Made by a program: the position numbers and the translations under genes. Under the pieces are notes generated by a model, which was not told where the DNA came from, did no database searches, and was given only the letters and a program-made list of their open reading frames with translations. Below, in pieces: positions 49,690 through 60,379 of a stretch of 64,000 bases of DNA. This DNA is from Semisulcospira habei. Taxonomy: Eukaryota > Mollusca > Gastropoda > Semisulcospiridae. The stretch covers positions 44,980,482 to 45,044,481 of the forward strand of contig BTPG01000004.1 in assembly GCA_036245525.1 (NCBI GenBank), given 5' to 3'. Each line of letters starts with the position of its first letter. The stretch's first letter is position 1.

Positions 49690-51290
49690 TCGACTGTTTC
49701 TGAAGGTCTTCAGATCTCCTTCCAGTCGCCCAGTTCTGGTCCCAGTTACCAGGCGACCCGCTCAAGGCAGACGCCCTTCTCGGAGAGGTGGGTGCCCTGC
49801 TCTGCAAGTCGGCCACAGAGGTAGTCTCTCGACGCAAGTCCCCGGCCTTCTACAGCCGTCTGTTCATCGTCCCCAAGCACGGCGGCAAGTGGCGCCCAGT
49901 CATCGACCTGTTGGCACTAAACAGGTACATTTCCGCACCACACTTTCGGATGGAGACAGCCAGGTTCCTTCGGTCGGCGGTGCAGCTTATGGACTTCACG
50001 GTAAGCCTCGATTTGGCGGACGCGTATCTCCATGTTCTCATTCACCCGGCCTACCGCCATTATCTGTGCTTCGCCTTTCACGGGTCGTGTACCAGTTCTG
50101 GGCGCTCCCCTTTGGCCTCAATATCAGCCCCTGGGTCTTCACGAGACTCCTTGACACTGTGGTGGCCAGATTCCGGCAACGGTCCTTGAGCCCGGCCTCC
50201 AATTACCAGGACAATCTGCTCCTTCGCAACCAGATCGCCACGGCCCTGGAAGAGGACAGGGACACTCTCCTCTCCCTTCTTCGCTGGCTCAGGTTTCTGG
50301 TCAATCCGGGCAAGTCGGATCTCACGCCTTCGCGCAGGTTCATCCAATTGGGCATGGAATTCCTGACTGACCTCAACCTGATGCGGCTCACGGTGGTGCG
50401 GCGGCAGAAGATAGCCGAGCTCGCTCGTCGGATGGAGCTCAGGTACTCGTTCCCAGCCAGGGTTTGGTTACAGCTCTTGGGACTCCTCAGTGCGCGGCGG
50501 ATCTGTTACCCCTCGGCAGGCTCTATGCCCGCCCACTGCAGCTACACCTTCTCCTGCACTGGTGCCCATCCTCCGGCGGTCTGGCAGACCTGGTCCCAGT
50601 TCTTCCACTGGTCCGGCCCCACCTCCAGCGTTGGACGGACCTGACGTGGTTGGCGATGGGCGTGCCCCTGCACTCTACTCCACCCTGGTGGTCCATCTGC
50701 ACTGACGCGAGTCAGTCGTGCTGGGGGGCACACCTTTTACCGGACTTTGTCTCGGCCTCAGGCCTCTGGCCCTGGGAACTCGCCGGCAAGCACATCAACT
50801 GGCTGGAATTGAAGGCGGTGTGGTTAGCCCTCAGCGCCTGGCAGGAGCCTCTGGGGCACCAGGAGGTCCTAGTTCTCTCGGACAACGCGACAGTGGTGGC
50901 CTACATACAAAACCAGGGGGGGGCACTCGCTCGCCCTCGCTGTGCCATCTCCTGCTCTGGTGCAGGGTCCGGGGCATTGCTCTCTGGGCCCGCCACATCC
51001 CGGGCCGCCTAAACGTCCTCGCGCACTCCCTCTCCTGGCGCGGCCAGCTTCTCCGCACGGAGTGTTCCTGCGCGCGGACATCTTTCGCCTGATCTGCACT
51101 TGGTGGGAGATGCCTCTAATCGACCTCTTCACCACCAGGTGGAACAAGCAGCTCCCGCTTTTTGTCTCGCCCATCCCAGACCCCCTCGCCTGGGCAGTAG
51201 ATGCGCTCTCCATCCCTTGGGACGGGTTGGTCACTTCTGCTTACCCCCCGTCTGTCCTGGTGCCCAAGATCCTGCATAAACTTCAGGGAT
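49690..51290 (+). pseudogene. DIRS-3 reverse transcriptase-RNase H, inactivated
   Basis: RT pieces: SRLFIVPKHGGKWRPVIDLL, MDFTVSLDLADAYLHVLIHP, then in another frame RVVYQFWALPFGLNISPWVF, SNYQDNLLLRNQ and SDLTPSRRFIQLGMEFL. The catalytic YMDD of DIRS-2 is YQDN here, losing one of the two Asp. RNase H: WSICTDASQSCWGAHLLPD, INWLELKAVWLALS, LSDNATVVAYIQNQGG, and after a G-run shift LWARHIPGRLNVLAHSLSW. At least three frame changes. It is DIRS-type by order and motifs. Confidence 0.82.
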
Positions 51291-52509
51291 GCTCCGCGGT
51301 TTTCTTGCTGGTGGCCCCCTTCAGTTGGGCCAAGAGCTGGACCACCGGCCTCCTCGCTCTGGCGATGGACCCACCCCTGAGGCTCCCCACCCCGCCCTCG
51401 ATGCTCAAGCAGCCCCGGCAGGCTCTCTTCCACCCGTGCCCGGAGTGGCTCCTCCTACACGCTTGGAGGTTGTCTGGCAAGCCCTCGCTGATAGAGGTTT
51501 CTCAAGTGCGGCGGTGGAGGCGATCGCAGCAGCCCGCAGACTTTCTGCCAAAAATGTCTCCAGTCCTGGTGCACCGCCCAGCGGCTCCCCCCCCCCCCCC
51601 CCACTCCCCCCCACGGATCTGACTGGCGGATTTCTTCTTGTGGCTCTTCGCAGATCAGGGCTTAACGCCGATTACCATCAGGGGATACCGGGCCATGATT
51701 ACCACCACCTTGGCCTTCCAGATCCTGGCGCTTGCAAGGACCTCTCAGACCTTATGGCCCACATTGAGCTCCGACGGCCAGTCTCCCGTTCGCTCATCCC
51801 TCATTGGGACCTCGCCTGGGTGCTGACTTGGCTGAACTCGGACCGCTTTGAACCCCTGCCCTTGGCGCAGTTCTCCGACCTGACCCGGAAGACGTGTTTC
51901 CTCCTGGCCCTCGCCACTGCATCCCGAGTGAGCGAGTTACATGCCCTCTCAGTGCGTCCTGCCTGTTTGCAGGTCAGGTCCAATGGCTCGGGCCAGCTCC
52001 TCACCGACCCATCTTTTCTGGCCAAAAACCGGCCTCCCTCGGCCGCATGCCAGGTGCTTACCATCCGGCCACTCAGAGGTATGGATCAATCCCGCTGGTC
52101 TCGCCAGCAGGACCCGGTCCGGGTGCTGAGGATTTACCTGCGTCGCTCAGAGCCAAACTGCCAGGATCGCTCCTGCCTCTTCCTACCCTTATTTCCAGGC
52201 AGGCCTGATATCTCAGCGCAGACGATTTCGTCCTGGCTATGGTGGGTCATACAGTCGGCATACAAAGACCTCTCTGACGGTGATAAGAGGCTGCATATCA
52301 GGGCGCATGAAGTACAAGCAGTAGCCACCAGCGTGGCGTTTGACCGCAACTGCTCAGTGAAAGACATTGTGGCGGCGGTAGGCTGGTGGGCCGACTCCAC
52401 CTTCGCCCGCTTCTACCTCCGCGACCTATCCGGCCAACGTGACTCCCTGGCCCTGGTGGGGGACATCTCCGCGGCCCAGCACTCCCTCCGCACACCGGTG
52501 GCGCCCTAG
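51289..52509 (+). CDS. DIRS-3 tyrosine recombinase, open but with a changed catalytic Arg
   Basis: One open frame of 406 codons. The N-terminal part (RLEVVWQALADRGFSSAAVE) is altered by a C run at 51591 that throws the next 40 or so codons out of frame and back. The catalytic domain is intact: KTCFLLALATASRVSELHAL with the first Arg, AHEVQAVATSVAF where DIRS-2 and DIRS-4 have HE(I/V)RA, STFARFYL with the Tyr, and the tail RDLSGQRDSLALVGDI. The second catalytic Arg of H-x2-R is therefore Gln, and I expect no strand cleavage. It stops just before the element's 3' end region. Confidence 0.8.
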   Translation: MLRGFLAGGPLQLGQELDHRPPRSGDGPTPEAPHPALDAQAAPAGSLPPVPGVAPPTRLEVVWQALADRGFSSAAVEAIAAARRLSAKNVSSPGAPPSGSPPPPPLPPTDLTGGFLLVALRRSGLNADYHQGIPGHDYHHLGLPDPGACKDLSDLMAHIELRRPVSRSLIPHWDLAWVLTWLNSDRFEPLPLAQFSDLTRKTCFLLALATASRVSELHALSVRPACLQVRSNGSGQLLTDPSFLAKNRPPSAACQVLTIRPLRGMDQSRWSRQQDPVRVLRIYLRRSEPNCQDRSCLFLPLFPGRPDISAQTISSWLWWVIQSAYKDLSDGDKRLHIRAHEVQAVATSVAFDRNCSVKDIVAAVGWWADSTFARFYLRDLSGQRDSLALVGDISAAQHSLRTPVAP

Positions 52510-52609
52510 GTAACGCTTAGCTGAAATTGTCGGGAGTGCTCCACTTGGGGTCTTCAGGGCTTATGACTCGCAGGGTGTTTAGGGGGTGGCACCCTCTTCC
52601 TTTTCGTTA

Positions 52610-52710
52610 TTCTTCTATATAGTAATGCCATCGGTAAGGGTTTTTGAGAGAACATGAATTTTTCTCTAAAATGTATTTTTTCAAAAAATACTTACCGATG
52701 GCATTACTCG
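52610..52710. promoter_or_regulatory. DIRS-3 internal complementary region
   Basis: TAGTAATGCCATCGGTAAGG GTTTTTGAGAGAAC (complement of the left edge) runs directly into TTTCTCTAAAATGTATTTTT TCAAAAAATACTTACCGATG (complement of the right edge), as in DIRS-2. Confidence 0.65.
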
Positions 52711-53297
52711 GAGGGAAGGGGAGGCCACCCGGGGCTCCTAGGCAGGGATCCCCGGTGTCTCCTCCCCAGTTGTGCAAGCGACACAACAAATGCTTAGGCA
52801 GAAATCAGTAGGCTAACGGGTATCTTCCATATAATAATGCCATCGGTAAGTATTTTTTGAAAAAATACATTTTAGAGAAAAATTCATATTTACCCGAAAT
52901 ATCAATAAATTGTGTTGTAACTGTCTTCTAAGCATGTTTATTTCTCCATTGGGTTCTTCTCTGTCATCTGCATTGTTTAATTTTTGGTGACTTGATTCAT
53001 GTTGTGAAAGACTGAAAGGTTCTATAAAAACAGAAGTGGAGTGTGCGTATACTATCATTGCATGTCTCTTGCTGGCCACAGTTTACATTGGGCATAGTTC
53101 GTCCATGGACTGTTTTCAGTCATTTTAGTTTTTCACACTGTCACTCATGACTTTACTTTCTGATGATGTGCAACCCTTTCCTATAATAGCCCAAGGATAG
53201 TGCCTGATTAGCTTGGTGTCTGCACTACGCTTCAGCTCTTACAGCTGTTTTACATTTTGTAAGTAAAGGGGTCTTGCAACCTCTCGTATGTCTTTAG

Positions 53298-53481
53298 TGT
53301 GAGCCGGAGAAACTGCTACATGATGTCAGCTGGGGATCTTCAGCAGCGCTATGCTTGTGCCAGCCAGGACCTGTCATCCAAGCGTGCGTCCCCGGGCCTT
53401 GTCATTGGCTGTTTCATCGACACGGCAACTGGCACGCTCAGCTTTACTGTCAACGGCAAAGAAGTGGCCAACAAGTTCATG
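53298..53481 (+). CDS. RYR: RYR exon 15 of window: SPRY3
   Basis: The acceptor is tctttag (ends 53297) and the donor gtgagt at 53482; phase 2 in, phase 0 out. It encodes SVSRRNCYMMSAGDLQQRYA, CASQDLSSKRASPGLVIGCF and IDTATGTLSFTVNGKEVANK FM. RSNCYMV.AG and (L/I)(E/V)IGC.(V/I)D...G.L(T/S)F..NGKE are family marks of SPRY3. It follows the longest intron seen (12.9 kb). Confidence 0.95.
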
Positions 53482-53555
53482 GTGAGTGTGTGACCTACTG
53501 TCTCTGTTACATGTGCGAAAACTGGTTTTTATTTATACTCTTGACTGCTATTGAT

Positions 53556-53968
53556 CAGGCATGGGAATTGTCCACGAAACCCGCGAATTCCGCAAAAAAG
53601 AAGAGATCGTCCGCGAAAATAAAAAGGCGTTTCCGCAAAAATAAACATTGTGAGTAGCAAAACGAGCAGAGCACCGGTTTAACATCGCGGGCAGGATATG
53701 ACGCGGCAGGCTGTGTCCGCGACCCGCACTGCTGGCTGAGTGCGCCGCACCGTAAACCTAGGTGGGCAGACGTGCAATGTATTTGCCTATTTTTCACTTC
53801 TGTCCCTGAAATGAAGACGTCGTGACCCCCACCCCCCCCCCCCCCCGTTTGATTTTTCGGCTCCAGGAAGTAAGATCTAGCCCCCCCCCCCCCTCCCTCC
53901 TCCCCCCTGTTGTCTGAGGTTGAAGACCTAGTTTCAGATGATTTTTGCTTGGGCAATTCCCATGCCTG
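53556..53968. mobile_element. 413-bp hAT-like MITE
   Basis: TIRs CAGGCATGGGAATTG and CAATTCCCATGCCTG are flanked by the direct repeat TATTGAT (53549-53555, 53969-53975). The inside is CpG- and C-rich with C runs at 53828-53846 and 53881-53893. The CAG start and 7-8 bp duplication fit a non-autonomous hAT element. It has no gene. Confidence 0.72.
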
Positions 53969-54314
53969 TATTGATGATAATAATTGACGCATAATTAGGT
54001 ATCTTTTCCACCAAATGTTATCGTCAGTAGCAGTCAGGGGATTGACACATTAACCTGTTGACTGCGGAAAAAATTGGAACATCAACCAAGAGGTATAGAC
54101 CCTCATGAGCTCCCTGCAGTTGAGCAGGATCTATGCCTCTTGCTGAAATCACTTCGTATCCATGTTTATTTCATGGCTGGCGATCTTTAACTTTGAATTT
54201 ACGATTTCAAAAACACAATCTGCATCCACTGGCAGTTCGCTGGTTTTGGTCAAAACCATGCAATTTGGAGTTGTCGGCCAGTGACTAGATATGATGAAGA
54301 TCTTTCTCTTTCAG

Positions 54315-54588
54315 ATGGAGCCTGGCTCCAAACTGTTCCCGGCTGTGATCTGTGAGCCCACCAGCAAGGAGATGTTCCAGTTCGAGCTGGGCAGCACTCG
54401 CACCACCCTCCCGTTGTCAGCAGCCGTGTTCCGAGGCCCCAAGTCTCTTGTGCCTACCTGTCCACCTCGTCTGGATGTGCAGGTGTTGCAGAAGTCCTAC
54501 TGGTCCCGTGTGCCCAACACCTGTTCTCGGTCCTCCACCCTCAAGCTGTCAGGCATCCGCGGCTGGAGCATGATTTGTGAGCACCCAG
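54315..54588 (+). CDS. RYR: RYR exon 16 of window: end of SPRY3
   Basis: The acceptor is tttcag (ends 54314) and the donor gtaagt at 54589; phase 0 in, phase 1 out. It encodes MEPGSKLFPAVICEPTSKEM, FQFELGSTRTTLPLSAAVFR, VPTCPPRLDVQVLQKSYWSR VPN and LKLSGIRGWSMICEHP. KLFPAV....S..(V/M)FQFELG and (C)PPRL.VQ.L....WSR(M/V)PN are highly conserved. This closes SPRY3 and leads to the next helical region. Confidence 0.96.
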
Positions 54589-54624
54589 GTAAGTCCACCA
54601 TTTTGTGTGTTGTTGGGTGATAAA

Positions 54625-54820
54625 TTAACTCTTTGGCTGTCGGTAGTGCTTCTTTCCAGGTGATTACACGCACACCCAGTGCACAGCTGAAACAAGGCGC
54701 AAAGTGCAAGAAATCTCTTGGGATTAACACTTCTGCTTTTGTAACGCTTTTTGATGAGATGATTCAGGAATCACCTCGACAAAAAAGCATTACAAAACGC
54801 AGAAGGGTTGAACTGTAGTG
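54625..54820. repeat. Family-2 type hairpin remnant
   Basis: ATTAACTCTTTGGCTGTCGG TAGTGCTT and, 100 bases later, GATTCAGGAATCACCTCGAC AAAAAAGC. The two arms are separated and partly replaced, so this is a broken copy. Confidence 0.45.
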
Positions 54821-54824
54821 AATT

Positions 54825-55605
54825 AATACATTGAGCCTTGGCTAGAAATTTCAAATTTCCAGATTTTGGAGTTGTCCTCTCAAGACGTCATTGCAATTTA
54901 GGAGACAGATGGACCGTGACAATAGGGAGACTTAAAACGACTAATCAACTTTGTTTCATTTGGTCCTATCATACAAAACCGGCTACATGAACCGCTGATG
55001 TAGATTAGATGGCTAGCAGAAGCCGTTTCATTGGTGCAAGGGAGGTAACTCTCCACGGGCATGTGTTTTACTTGTAGAGGTATCGCTACATCGGGTATCA
55101 CTATCGATTTCTGCCCACTGATGCACAAAAATTAATCAAATAAGTCATGTGTGCATCATGTGTGCCTTCGCATACACACTAGAAGTGAATTAGCAGCCAT
55201 TCCAAATAAATTTGTGATGTGTTGGGTGAGTAAACAGCAACAGTCAAAGTGAATTGACGCACCCAGCTCGAAGTGATGACCGCCATCTTGTAGGGGTTCA
55301 GAAAACTGACATAAAAGCAAATTTTGCTGGTACTTTAATTGTTGGCAGAGTCTGTTTCTAAAATGACCCTCCCGCTTAAATCTTACATGATACGGTGTCA
55401 CATCAAAGATTTTTAGACATAATCGACTTGTGAATGTCATTTCATTTAAAACTGGCAATCTGACGAAGATTTAGTACACACAGTCTGGTGATGTCACTAA
55501 TGAAAGCTGGTAACGAAACATACTTCATTTGTTTTCAAAGTCTCCCTAGTATCAAGGTTGGTCTATAACTTATTGTAGTGTGTTTGGGCTAAACAGGTTT
55601 AAAAC
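54825..55605. mobile_element. Family-1-like MITE interrupted by a TA-flanked MITE
   Basis: The outer text (TACATTGAGCC...CCAGATTTTGGAGTTGTC at the left, GTAGTGTGTTTGGGCTAAAC at the right) is that of the TTAA hairpin elements. Its centre is replaced by the 54923-55548 insertion. The palindromic core is no longer recognisable. Confidence 0.45.
54923..55548. mobile_element. mariner-like MITE (TA, GGGAGACTT TIRs)
   Basis: TAGGGAGACTT at the left and AAGTCTCCCTA at the right are exact inverse ends bordered by TA. The inner 600 bases have no transposase frame. The TA duplication points to Tc1/mariner. Confidence 0.65.
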
Positions 55606-55919
55606 CTCCATTCATATGTGTTTTCTGTGTCATACATATGAATATTTGCATTAAGCCCTTCACCGTTAGTGATCATGAACTGCACATTAGAAACAACTGC
55701 ACACTGACCAACATTTGTAAATGGGACAAAATTAGGCACAAATGACCTAGAACTAACCAGAGACAAATCCTCAGCAGCCCCTATGAATGTAGGGGCTCAT
55801 GCGGATTTATGTCTCTTTCAGCTGGGTAGAGTTCCTTGCCTGGGCAGTTAAGGGGTTAATGTTTGAAGTGATACAGACTTTCTTATTCTTGCTTTTTGTG
55901 TATTGTGGCACATTCACTT

Positions 55920-56050
55920 TGAGCCATGACACACTATAGTGACCACAATAGTTCAAGAGTGGTGCCAGAATAACTTGGTGCCTCTAGGCACCAAGCTGTT
56001 AGCAACACTCAAGAACTTCATGGTAAGTCTTTCTCTTGCAGTGTAGTGCA
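55920..56050. repeat. Hairpin repeat (family 1b), worn
   Basis: ACAATAGTTCAAGAGTGGTG CCAGAATAACTTGGTGCC, TCTA, GGCACCAAGCTGTTAGCAAC AC; the ends are not clear. It lies in the intron before exon 17. Confidence 0.5.
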
Positions 56051-56168
56051 GTTGCTTGAGGACGACTCACAAATTTTGGAACTTCTGCATCATTGAATTT
56101 CTGTTAACAGGTTACAAACCGTATCACATTCCATATAGTAAAATCTTCTTCTTTCATGTGTTTTGCAG

Positions 56169-56250
56169 TGAGCATGCTGGCTGTTCACATACCTGATGAA
56201 GACCGCTGTCTGGATGTTCTGGAGCTCATTGAAAACCAGCACCTCTTGGA
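56169..56250 (+). CDS. RYR: RYR exon 17 of window
   Basis: The acceptor is tttgcag (ends 56168) and the donor gtaagt at 56251; phase 1 in, phase 2 out. It encodes V, then [27 protein letters not shown]. The text (M)(S/A)..(I/V)HIP(E/D)E.R.(V/L)D(I/V)LEL.E is typical for the segment following SPRY3, where the junctional solenoid begins. Small exon, clear similarity. Confidence 0.94.
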
Positions 56251-56465
56251 GTAAGTTGTAATGCCTTTCCTGTCCAGCCCCAGAAGTTTTTTGATCAGTC
56301 CTACATTCCTGAACATGGCTGGATGTGTAGCGATCTATGTGCAGAGCTGTTCTTGCACCATGGTCTTGGTGAAATGTGGGATGGGCATGATAGTGCAAGC
56401 GTACAGGCGCTTCTCTATCACTTTATCATCAGCTGCTGGGGATGGTGTGCCCATGATTGTCACAG

Positions 56466-56630
56466 ACTAACCCATTTAGCCCTGATGCACTACAGGAGAT
56501 GGAATCGACCATGATAATTCAAGGGTAGAGTCAAATTTGCTTGGCACCATCAGGCACTAATATAGCTCTACCCTTAATTTATCATGGTCAGTCATCTCCT
56601 CCAATTGGAACGTAGTTGTTAGGTGACACT
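56466..56630. mobile_element. Hairpin MITE (family 1), worn
   Basis: CTAACCCATTTAGCCC at the left, then CCATGATAATTCAAGGGTAG and CTACCCTTAATTTATCATGG. The centre has lost part of one arm, and the right end has mutated beyond the TTAGGTGACACTACAAAAT block. Confidence 0.55.
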
Positions 56631-56949
56631 ACAAAATGTATAAAATGCGGGCTTGCTCATCAAGGGCCGTCTGTCCCCAGCAGCTGATGGTATAAGTACA
56701 GATATTAGTAAAGGAAATGCAACATTTTAACTTCCTGGATATGCAATTTGAATATAAACAGAAACTTTCTTGACTCGGTACCCAATCTGGATTTTGAGTC
56801 GGAGATGTTTCTTTTTCTATCATCAAACAGCAGTTAATTTCTTCACACATATACATTAAACATTACTACCAGGCCTCCAGACCTGAAAGGTGTCGGCACC
56901 ATTTAAAAAAATGTTTAATTTAATTTGTTTTTAATACTTTTTAAACTAG

Positions 56950-57071
56950 TTTCCATGCCAAGACATTGGAGTTGTACCAAGCAGTGTGTTCTCATGGCAA
57001 CCATCGAGTAGCCAACGCTCTGACACAGCACGTTGATGAACGGCAACTCATGTACACCATCGAGAGTGAAT
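56950..57071 (+). CDS. RYR: RYR exon 18 of window (last seen)
   Basis: The acceptor is actag (ends 56949) and the donor gtaaga at 57072; phase 2 in, phase 1 out. It encodes (D)FHAKTLELYQAVCSHGNHR and VANALTQHVDERQLMYTIES E. (K)FH..TL.LY.AVCA.GNHRVA.AL..HVDE.QL.(Y).IE is one of the best-conserved stretches of ryanodine receptors and starts the solenoid after SPRY3. The gene continues beyond the window, since no further exon is seen to 64000. Confidence 0.96.
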
Positions 57072-57905
57072 GTAAGATATCAATGGCCTTAGCCTTTTTT
57101 CCCCACTAATGGCATCATTCAGTGTGTGAATGAATGTTTATTTTTGGCTCACGTGCGAAGCAAAAGTGAGTCTATATTTTGGGCCAGTGGTCGTCCGTCC
57201 GTCGTCCGTTGTCTGTGGTAAACTTTAACGTTGGCATTTTCTCGGAGACTATTCAAGCCAGATTCCTCAAACTTGGCCCAAGGATACTTTGTGGCAAGAC
57301 CTTTCTAAACATATCAGTTTGAGATACCTCTCACATAGGTCAAGGTCACAGGGGATCAGGAAATATGTCAAATTAGCTATATTTTGACATAATTTATTTT
57401 TTCTCAAATACTATTTACAACTTCAAACCCAAACTTGGTACAAAGATACCTGATGGTAAGACCTTTCTATGCATACTAATTTGGTTGATCCCTCGGAAAG
57501 GTCAAGGGTGACGAGCCCACGAAATAGGTGAAAAATAGCCATATTTTGACAAAAGATGTTTTTTTCTTAAATACTATTCACAACTTCAAACCCACATTTG
57601 GTACAGAGATACCTGATGGTAAGACCTGTCTATGCATACTAATTTGGATTACCCCTCTTAAAGGTCAAGAGTCACGAAGGGCTCAGGAAATATATCCAAA
57701 ATAGCCATATTTTGACCAAAGATGTTTTTTTCTCATATACTATTCACAACTTTAAACACAAACTTGCTACAGAGATACCTGATGGGAAGACCTTCCTATG
57801 CACACTAATTTGGTTGATCCCTCAGAAAGGTCAAGGGTCATGAGAGCTCAGGAAATAGGTCAAAAATGCCATATTTTGACAAAAGATGTTTTTTCTCAAA
57901 TACTA

Positions 57906-59400
57906 TATCTATATCCCTTAGTCTTGCCGACCGTTGGGGCACCACTGATGACTTGGAAACCAGCTCCCTCCATTCCTCTCTGTTCTCTGCCATTCTTAGC
58001 GTATCGCCCAGCCTCAGTCCTGTCCACTCTGAGATATTGTCCTCCCATCTTTTCCTCTGTCTTCCTCTCCTTCGTGCTCCTTGCACAGTGCCTTGCAGGA
58101 TTGTTTTGGCAAGCCCTGCTGAACGCGTGACATGCCCATACCACTTCAGTTTGCGTTTTTTCATAACTACTAGGTCTTCATAGGGCCCGATGGCTTGCCT
58201 GATTCTGCTTCCCACTTCCTCGTTCGTGATGTGATCTCTGTATGAAATGCCAAACAGGTTTCGAAAACATCTCATTTTGGTGGCTTGGATTCTCCTTTCA
58301 AGGTCTGCTGTGAGGGTCCATGACTCGCATGCATACAAGAACACTGAGATGACTAAGGAGCGCATCAGTCTGATCTTGGAGCAGAGCATGATGTTTCTGT
58401 CCTTCCATATGGTCTTCAATCTTGTCAGTGCTGTTGTCTGTGCAATCCTGGACAGTATTTCTAGTTTTGATCCCTCATCTGTCACAATGGCTCCTAAGTA
58501 ATTGAATTTATTAACTGTTTCCAGTTTTTGGCTTTCACTCATGATGTCAGTGCCATGCCACTGGTGTTATTTGTCATCAGTTTGGTCTTCTCTGCATTGA
58601 TTTGCATCCCATATGCAATGGCTGTACTGTCCAGCTTTTCCACCAGCTGAGCTAGCTCCTTCTCTGTTCCTGCAAGGCCATCAATGTTGTCCGCAAAGCG
58701 CAAGTTCGTGATTGTTCTGCCTCCAATACTGACAGTTCCTTCATGATCTTTCAGAGAGTCTGTCATGATTCTTTCCAGGAAGAAGTTGAAAAGAGTAGGT
58801 GAGAGCAAGCAGCCTTGTTTGACTCCGACTGTAGTCTTAAACCAGTTTCCTATTTTGCTGTTGAAGCAGACTGCGCTAGTGGCCTTGTTGTAGAGGTTTG
58901 CTATGACTTTGATCAGGTTGGCATTGATGTTGTATAGCTTCATGGTGGACCAAAGGGCTGCATGCCACACCCTGTCAAATGCTTTCTTAAAATCCACAAA
59001 GACATGATAGAGGTCTTGCTGGTGCTGGAGGTACCTCTCACATAGAACTCTCAGGTTGAAGATCTGCTCAGTTGTGCTGCGCCCTGGTCTGAAGCCTGCC
59101 TGTTCCTCAGCTATGATTTCCTCTGCCTGTGGCTTCAACCTGTTCAGTAGGATCTTTAACATGACTTCGCTTGGGTGGCATATAAGACTGATCGTGCGAT
59201 AATTCTGGCTTTGATGTAAGTTGCCTTTTTTGGGGAGAGTTATTAAAAGTGATTGGGTCCATGGTGTGGGCCAATCCCCTGACTGCCAGATCTTATTGCA
59301 GATTGTTAGTAAGGCGCTTATCATGTCTTCTCCCCCTTCTTGGACTAGCTCTGCAGGGATGTTGTCTGCTTCTGCTGCCTTCCCTTTTTTTCAGCGACTT
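57906..59400 (-). pseudogene. LINE reverse transcriptase, antisense
   Basis: - strand frame 59324-58539: SLLITLPKKGNLHQSQNYRT, ISLICHPSEVMLKILLNRLK, EEQAGFRPGRSTTEQIFNLR, VFVDFKKAFDRVWHAALW, VGVKQGCLLSPTLFNFFLER and NLRFADNIDGLAGTEKEL. The catalytic FADD is FADN here. A frameshift near 58540 leads to 58542-57838: VNKFNYLGAIVTDEGSKLEI, RSLVISVFLYACESWTLTAD, KLKWYGHVTRSAGLAKTI. This is an endonuclease-RT type non-LTR protein lacking its N-terminal endonuclease. It is different from the LINE at 31658 in most residues, though of similar layout. Confidence 0.85.
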
Positions 59401-59506
59401 CACTGCAGCCTCTACTTCTTCTCAGAGGATGGGATAGTTGCCATTGTTGGTCACAGGTGGGTTGACAAGTATACCTGGGTCCCCTGTAGCTTGGTGGTTG
59501 TACAAA
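57906..59506 (-). mobile_element. Antisense 5'-truncated LINE with TCAAATACTAT duplication
   Basis: The 11-base direct repeat TCAAATACTAT lies at 57895-57905 and 59507-59517. The insertion point in the unit (TACTAT|TCACAAC) is the same as that of the LINE at 31658. It carries most of an RT protein on the - strand. Confidence 0.8.
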
Positions 59507-60084
59507 TCAAATACTATTCACAACTTAAAACCCAAATTTGGTACAGATGTACCTAATGGTAAGACCTATCTATGCATACTAATTTGGATGACCCCTTGGA
59601 AATGCCAAAGGTCACAAGAGGCTGGCAAATGTGTGTAAAATGCCAATTTTTTAAAATAAAATTGTAGGTATTGCCAACATTTTTGCAAATTTTTCAGCCA
59701 AATTTGGTACAAAGATGGCTGATGATAAGACCTTCCTATGCATACTAATTTAGTCAACTCATCACAAGGGTCATCGGGGGTTGACAGATGTGTCAAAAAT
59801 GCTTACATTTTCAGAAACCTGGATTTTGCTGCTGCAAAATGAATTTTTCTCTAAAATGTATTTTTTCGAAAAATACTTACCGATGACATTACTATTAGGA
59901 ATGGTTACTTAGCAAGCCTAATTTCAGCCAAAATTGGTTGTGTACCTATATGGCATTGGAGGCAACAAGGGGCGCCACAACCTAGCCAGTATCCCGAGTA
60001 GCCTCCCTTCCATCCCCATCCAGTCACGTGCCCACCGGATTCCCACCAGTCTGTTTGCTTAGCTGACCAGCGGCAAGCGGGGCA

Positions 60085-60200
60085 GGTGGGAGGGTCATTC
60101 AGATAATGTCATCAGTAAGTATTTTTTAAAAAAATACATTTTAGAAAAAAATTCATTTGTTTCCTCAAAACACATTACCAATGACATTACTATTAGGAAT
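60085..60200. promoter_or_regulatory. DIRS-4 internal complementary region
   Basis: ATAATGTCATCAGTAAGTAT TTTTTAAAAAAATACATT is joined to TTTGTTTCCTCAAAACACAT TACCAATGACATTAC; both edges of the element are represented side by side in inverse order. Confidence 0.6.
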
Positions 60201-60379
60201 AATTGTGAAGATTAGGAGAGTGCCGCTTATAACGCCCCTAACCCCCAAATACTGGTCATGAGACCCGTCCTCCCTGGAGCAACCTCCCGATAATTTCAGC
60301 TAAGAATTGCCTACGGCACCAAGGGTGCCGGGAGGGAGTGTTGCGCCACGGCGATATCTCCCATCAGCGCCATGTTTTC

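Larger units (their letters stand above)
43427..52890 (+). mobile_element. DIRS-3: DIRS retrotransposon split by an N-RAG-like element
   Basis: The left terminus TTTGTTTTCTCAAAACCCTT ACCGATGGCATTAC and the right terminus GCCATCGGTAAGTATTTTTT...AGAGAAAAATTCAT enclose gag, RT-RNase H and recombinase regions. An internal complementary region is at 52610-52710. The gag part is swollen by C-rich tandem repeats (44140-44900) and interrupted at 44950-47955 by another transposon. Without the insert it is about 6.5 kb. It lies in sense orientation in the 12.9 kb intron before exon 15. It is broken by many frame changes. Confidence 0.88.
7625..57071 (+). other. RYR: Ryanodine receptor gene, internal part (18 exons)
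   Basis: Eighteen exons on the + strand join in phase, each with AG/GT borders, into about 828 codons that read as a ryanodine receptor. This is the homotetrameric calcium-release channel of the endoplasmic/sarcoplasmic reticulum. The part seen is cytosolic: SPRY2 (exons 1-5), a post-SPRY2 segment (6-8), a low-complexity linker (9-13), SPRY3 (14-16) and the first residues of the next solenoid (17-18). Telling motifs are [66 protein letters not shown] and GNHRVA. The pore lies far downstream, outside the window. Introns range from 308 bp (between exons 10 and 11) to 12.9 kb and are mostly mobile DNA. Family assignment is firm; exon limits are by eye. Confidence 0.95.
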
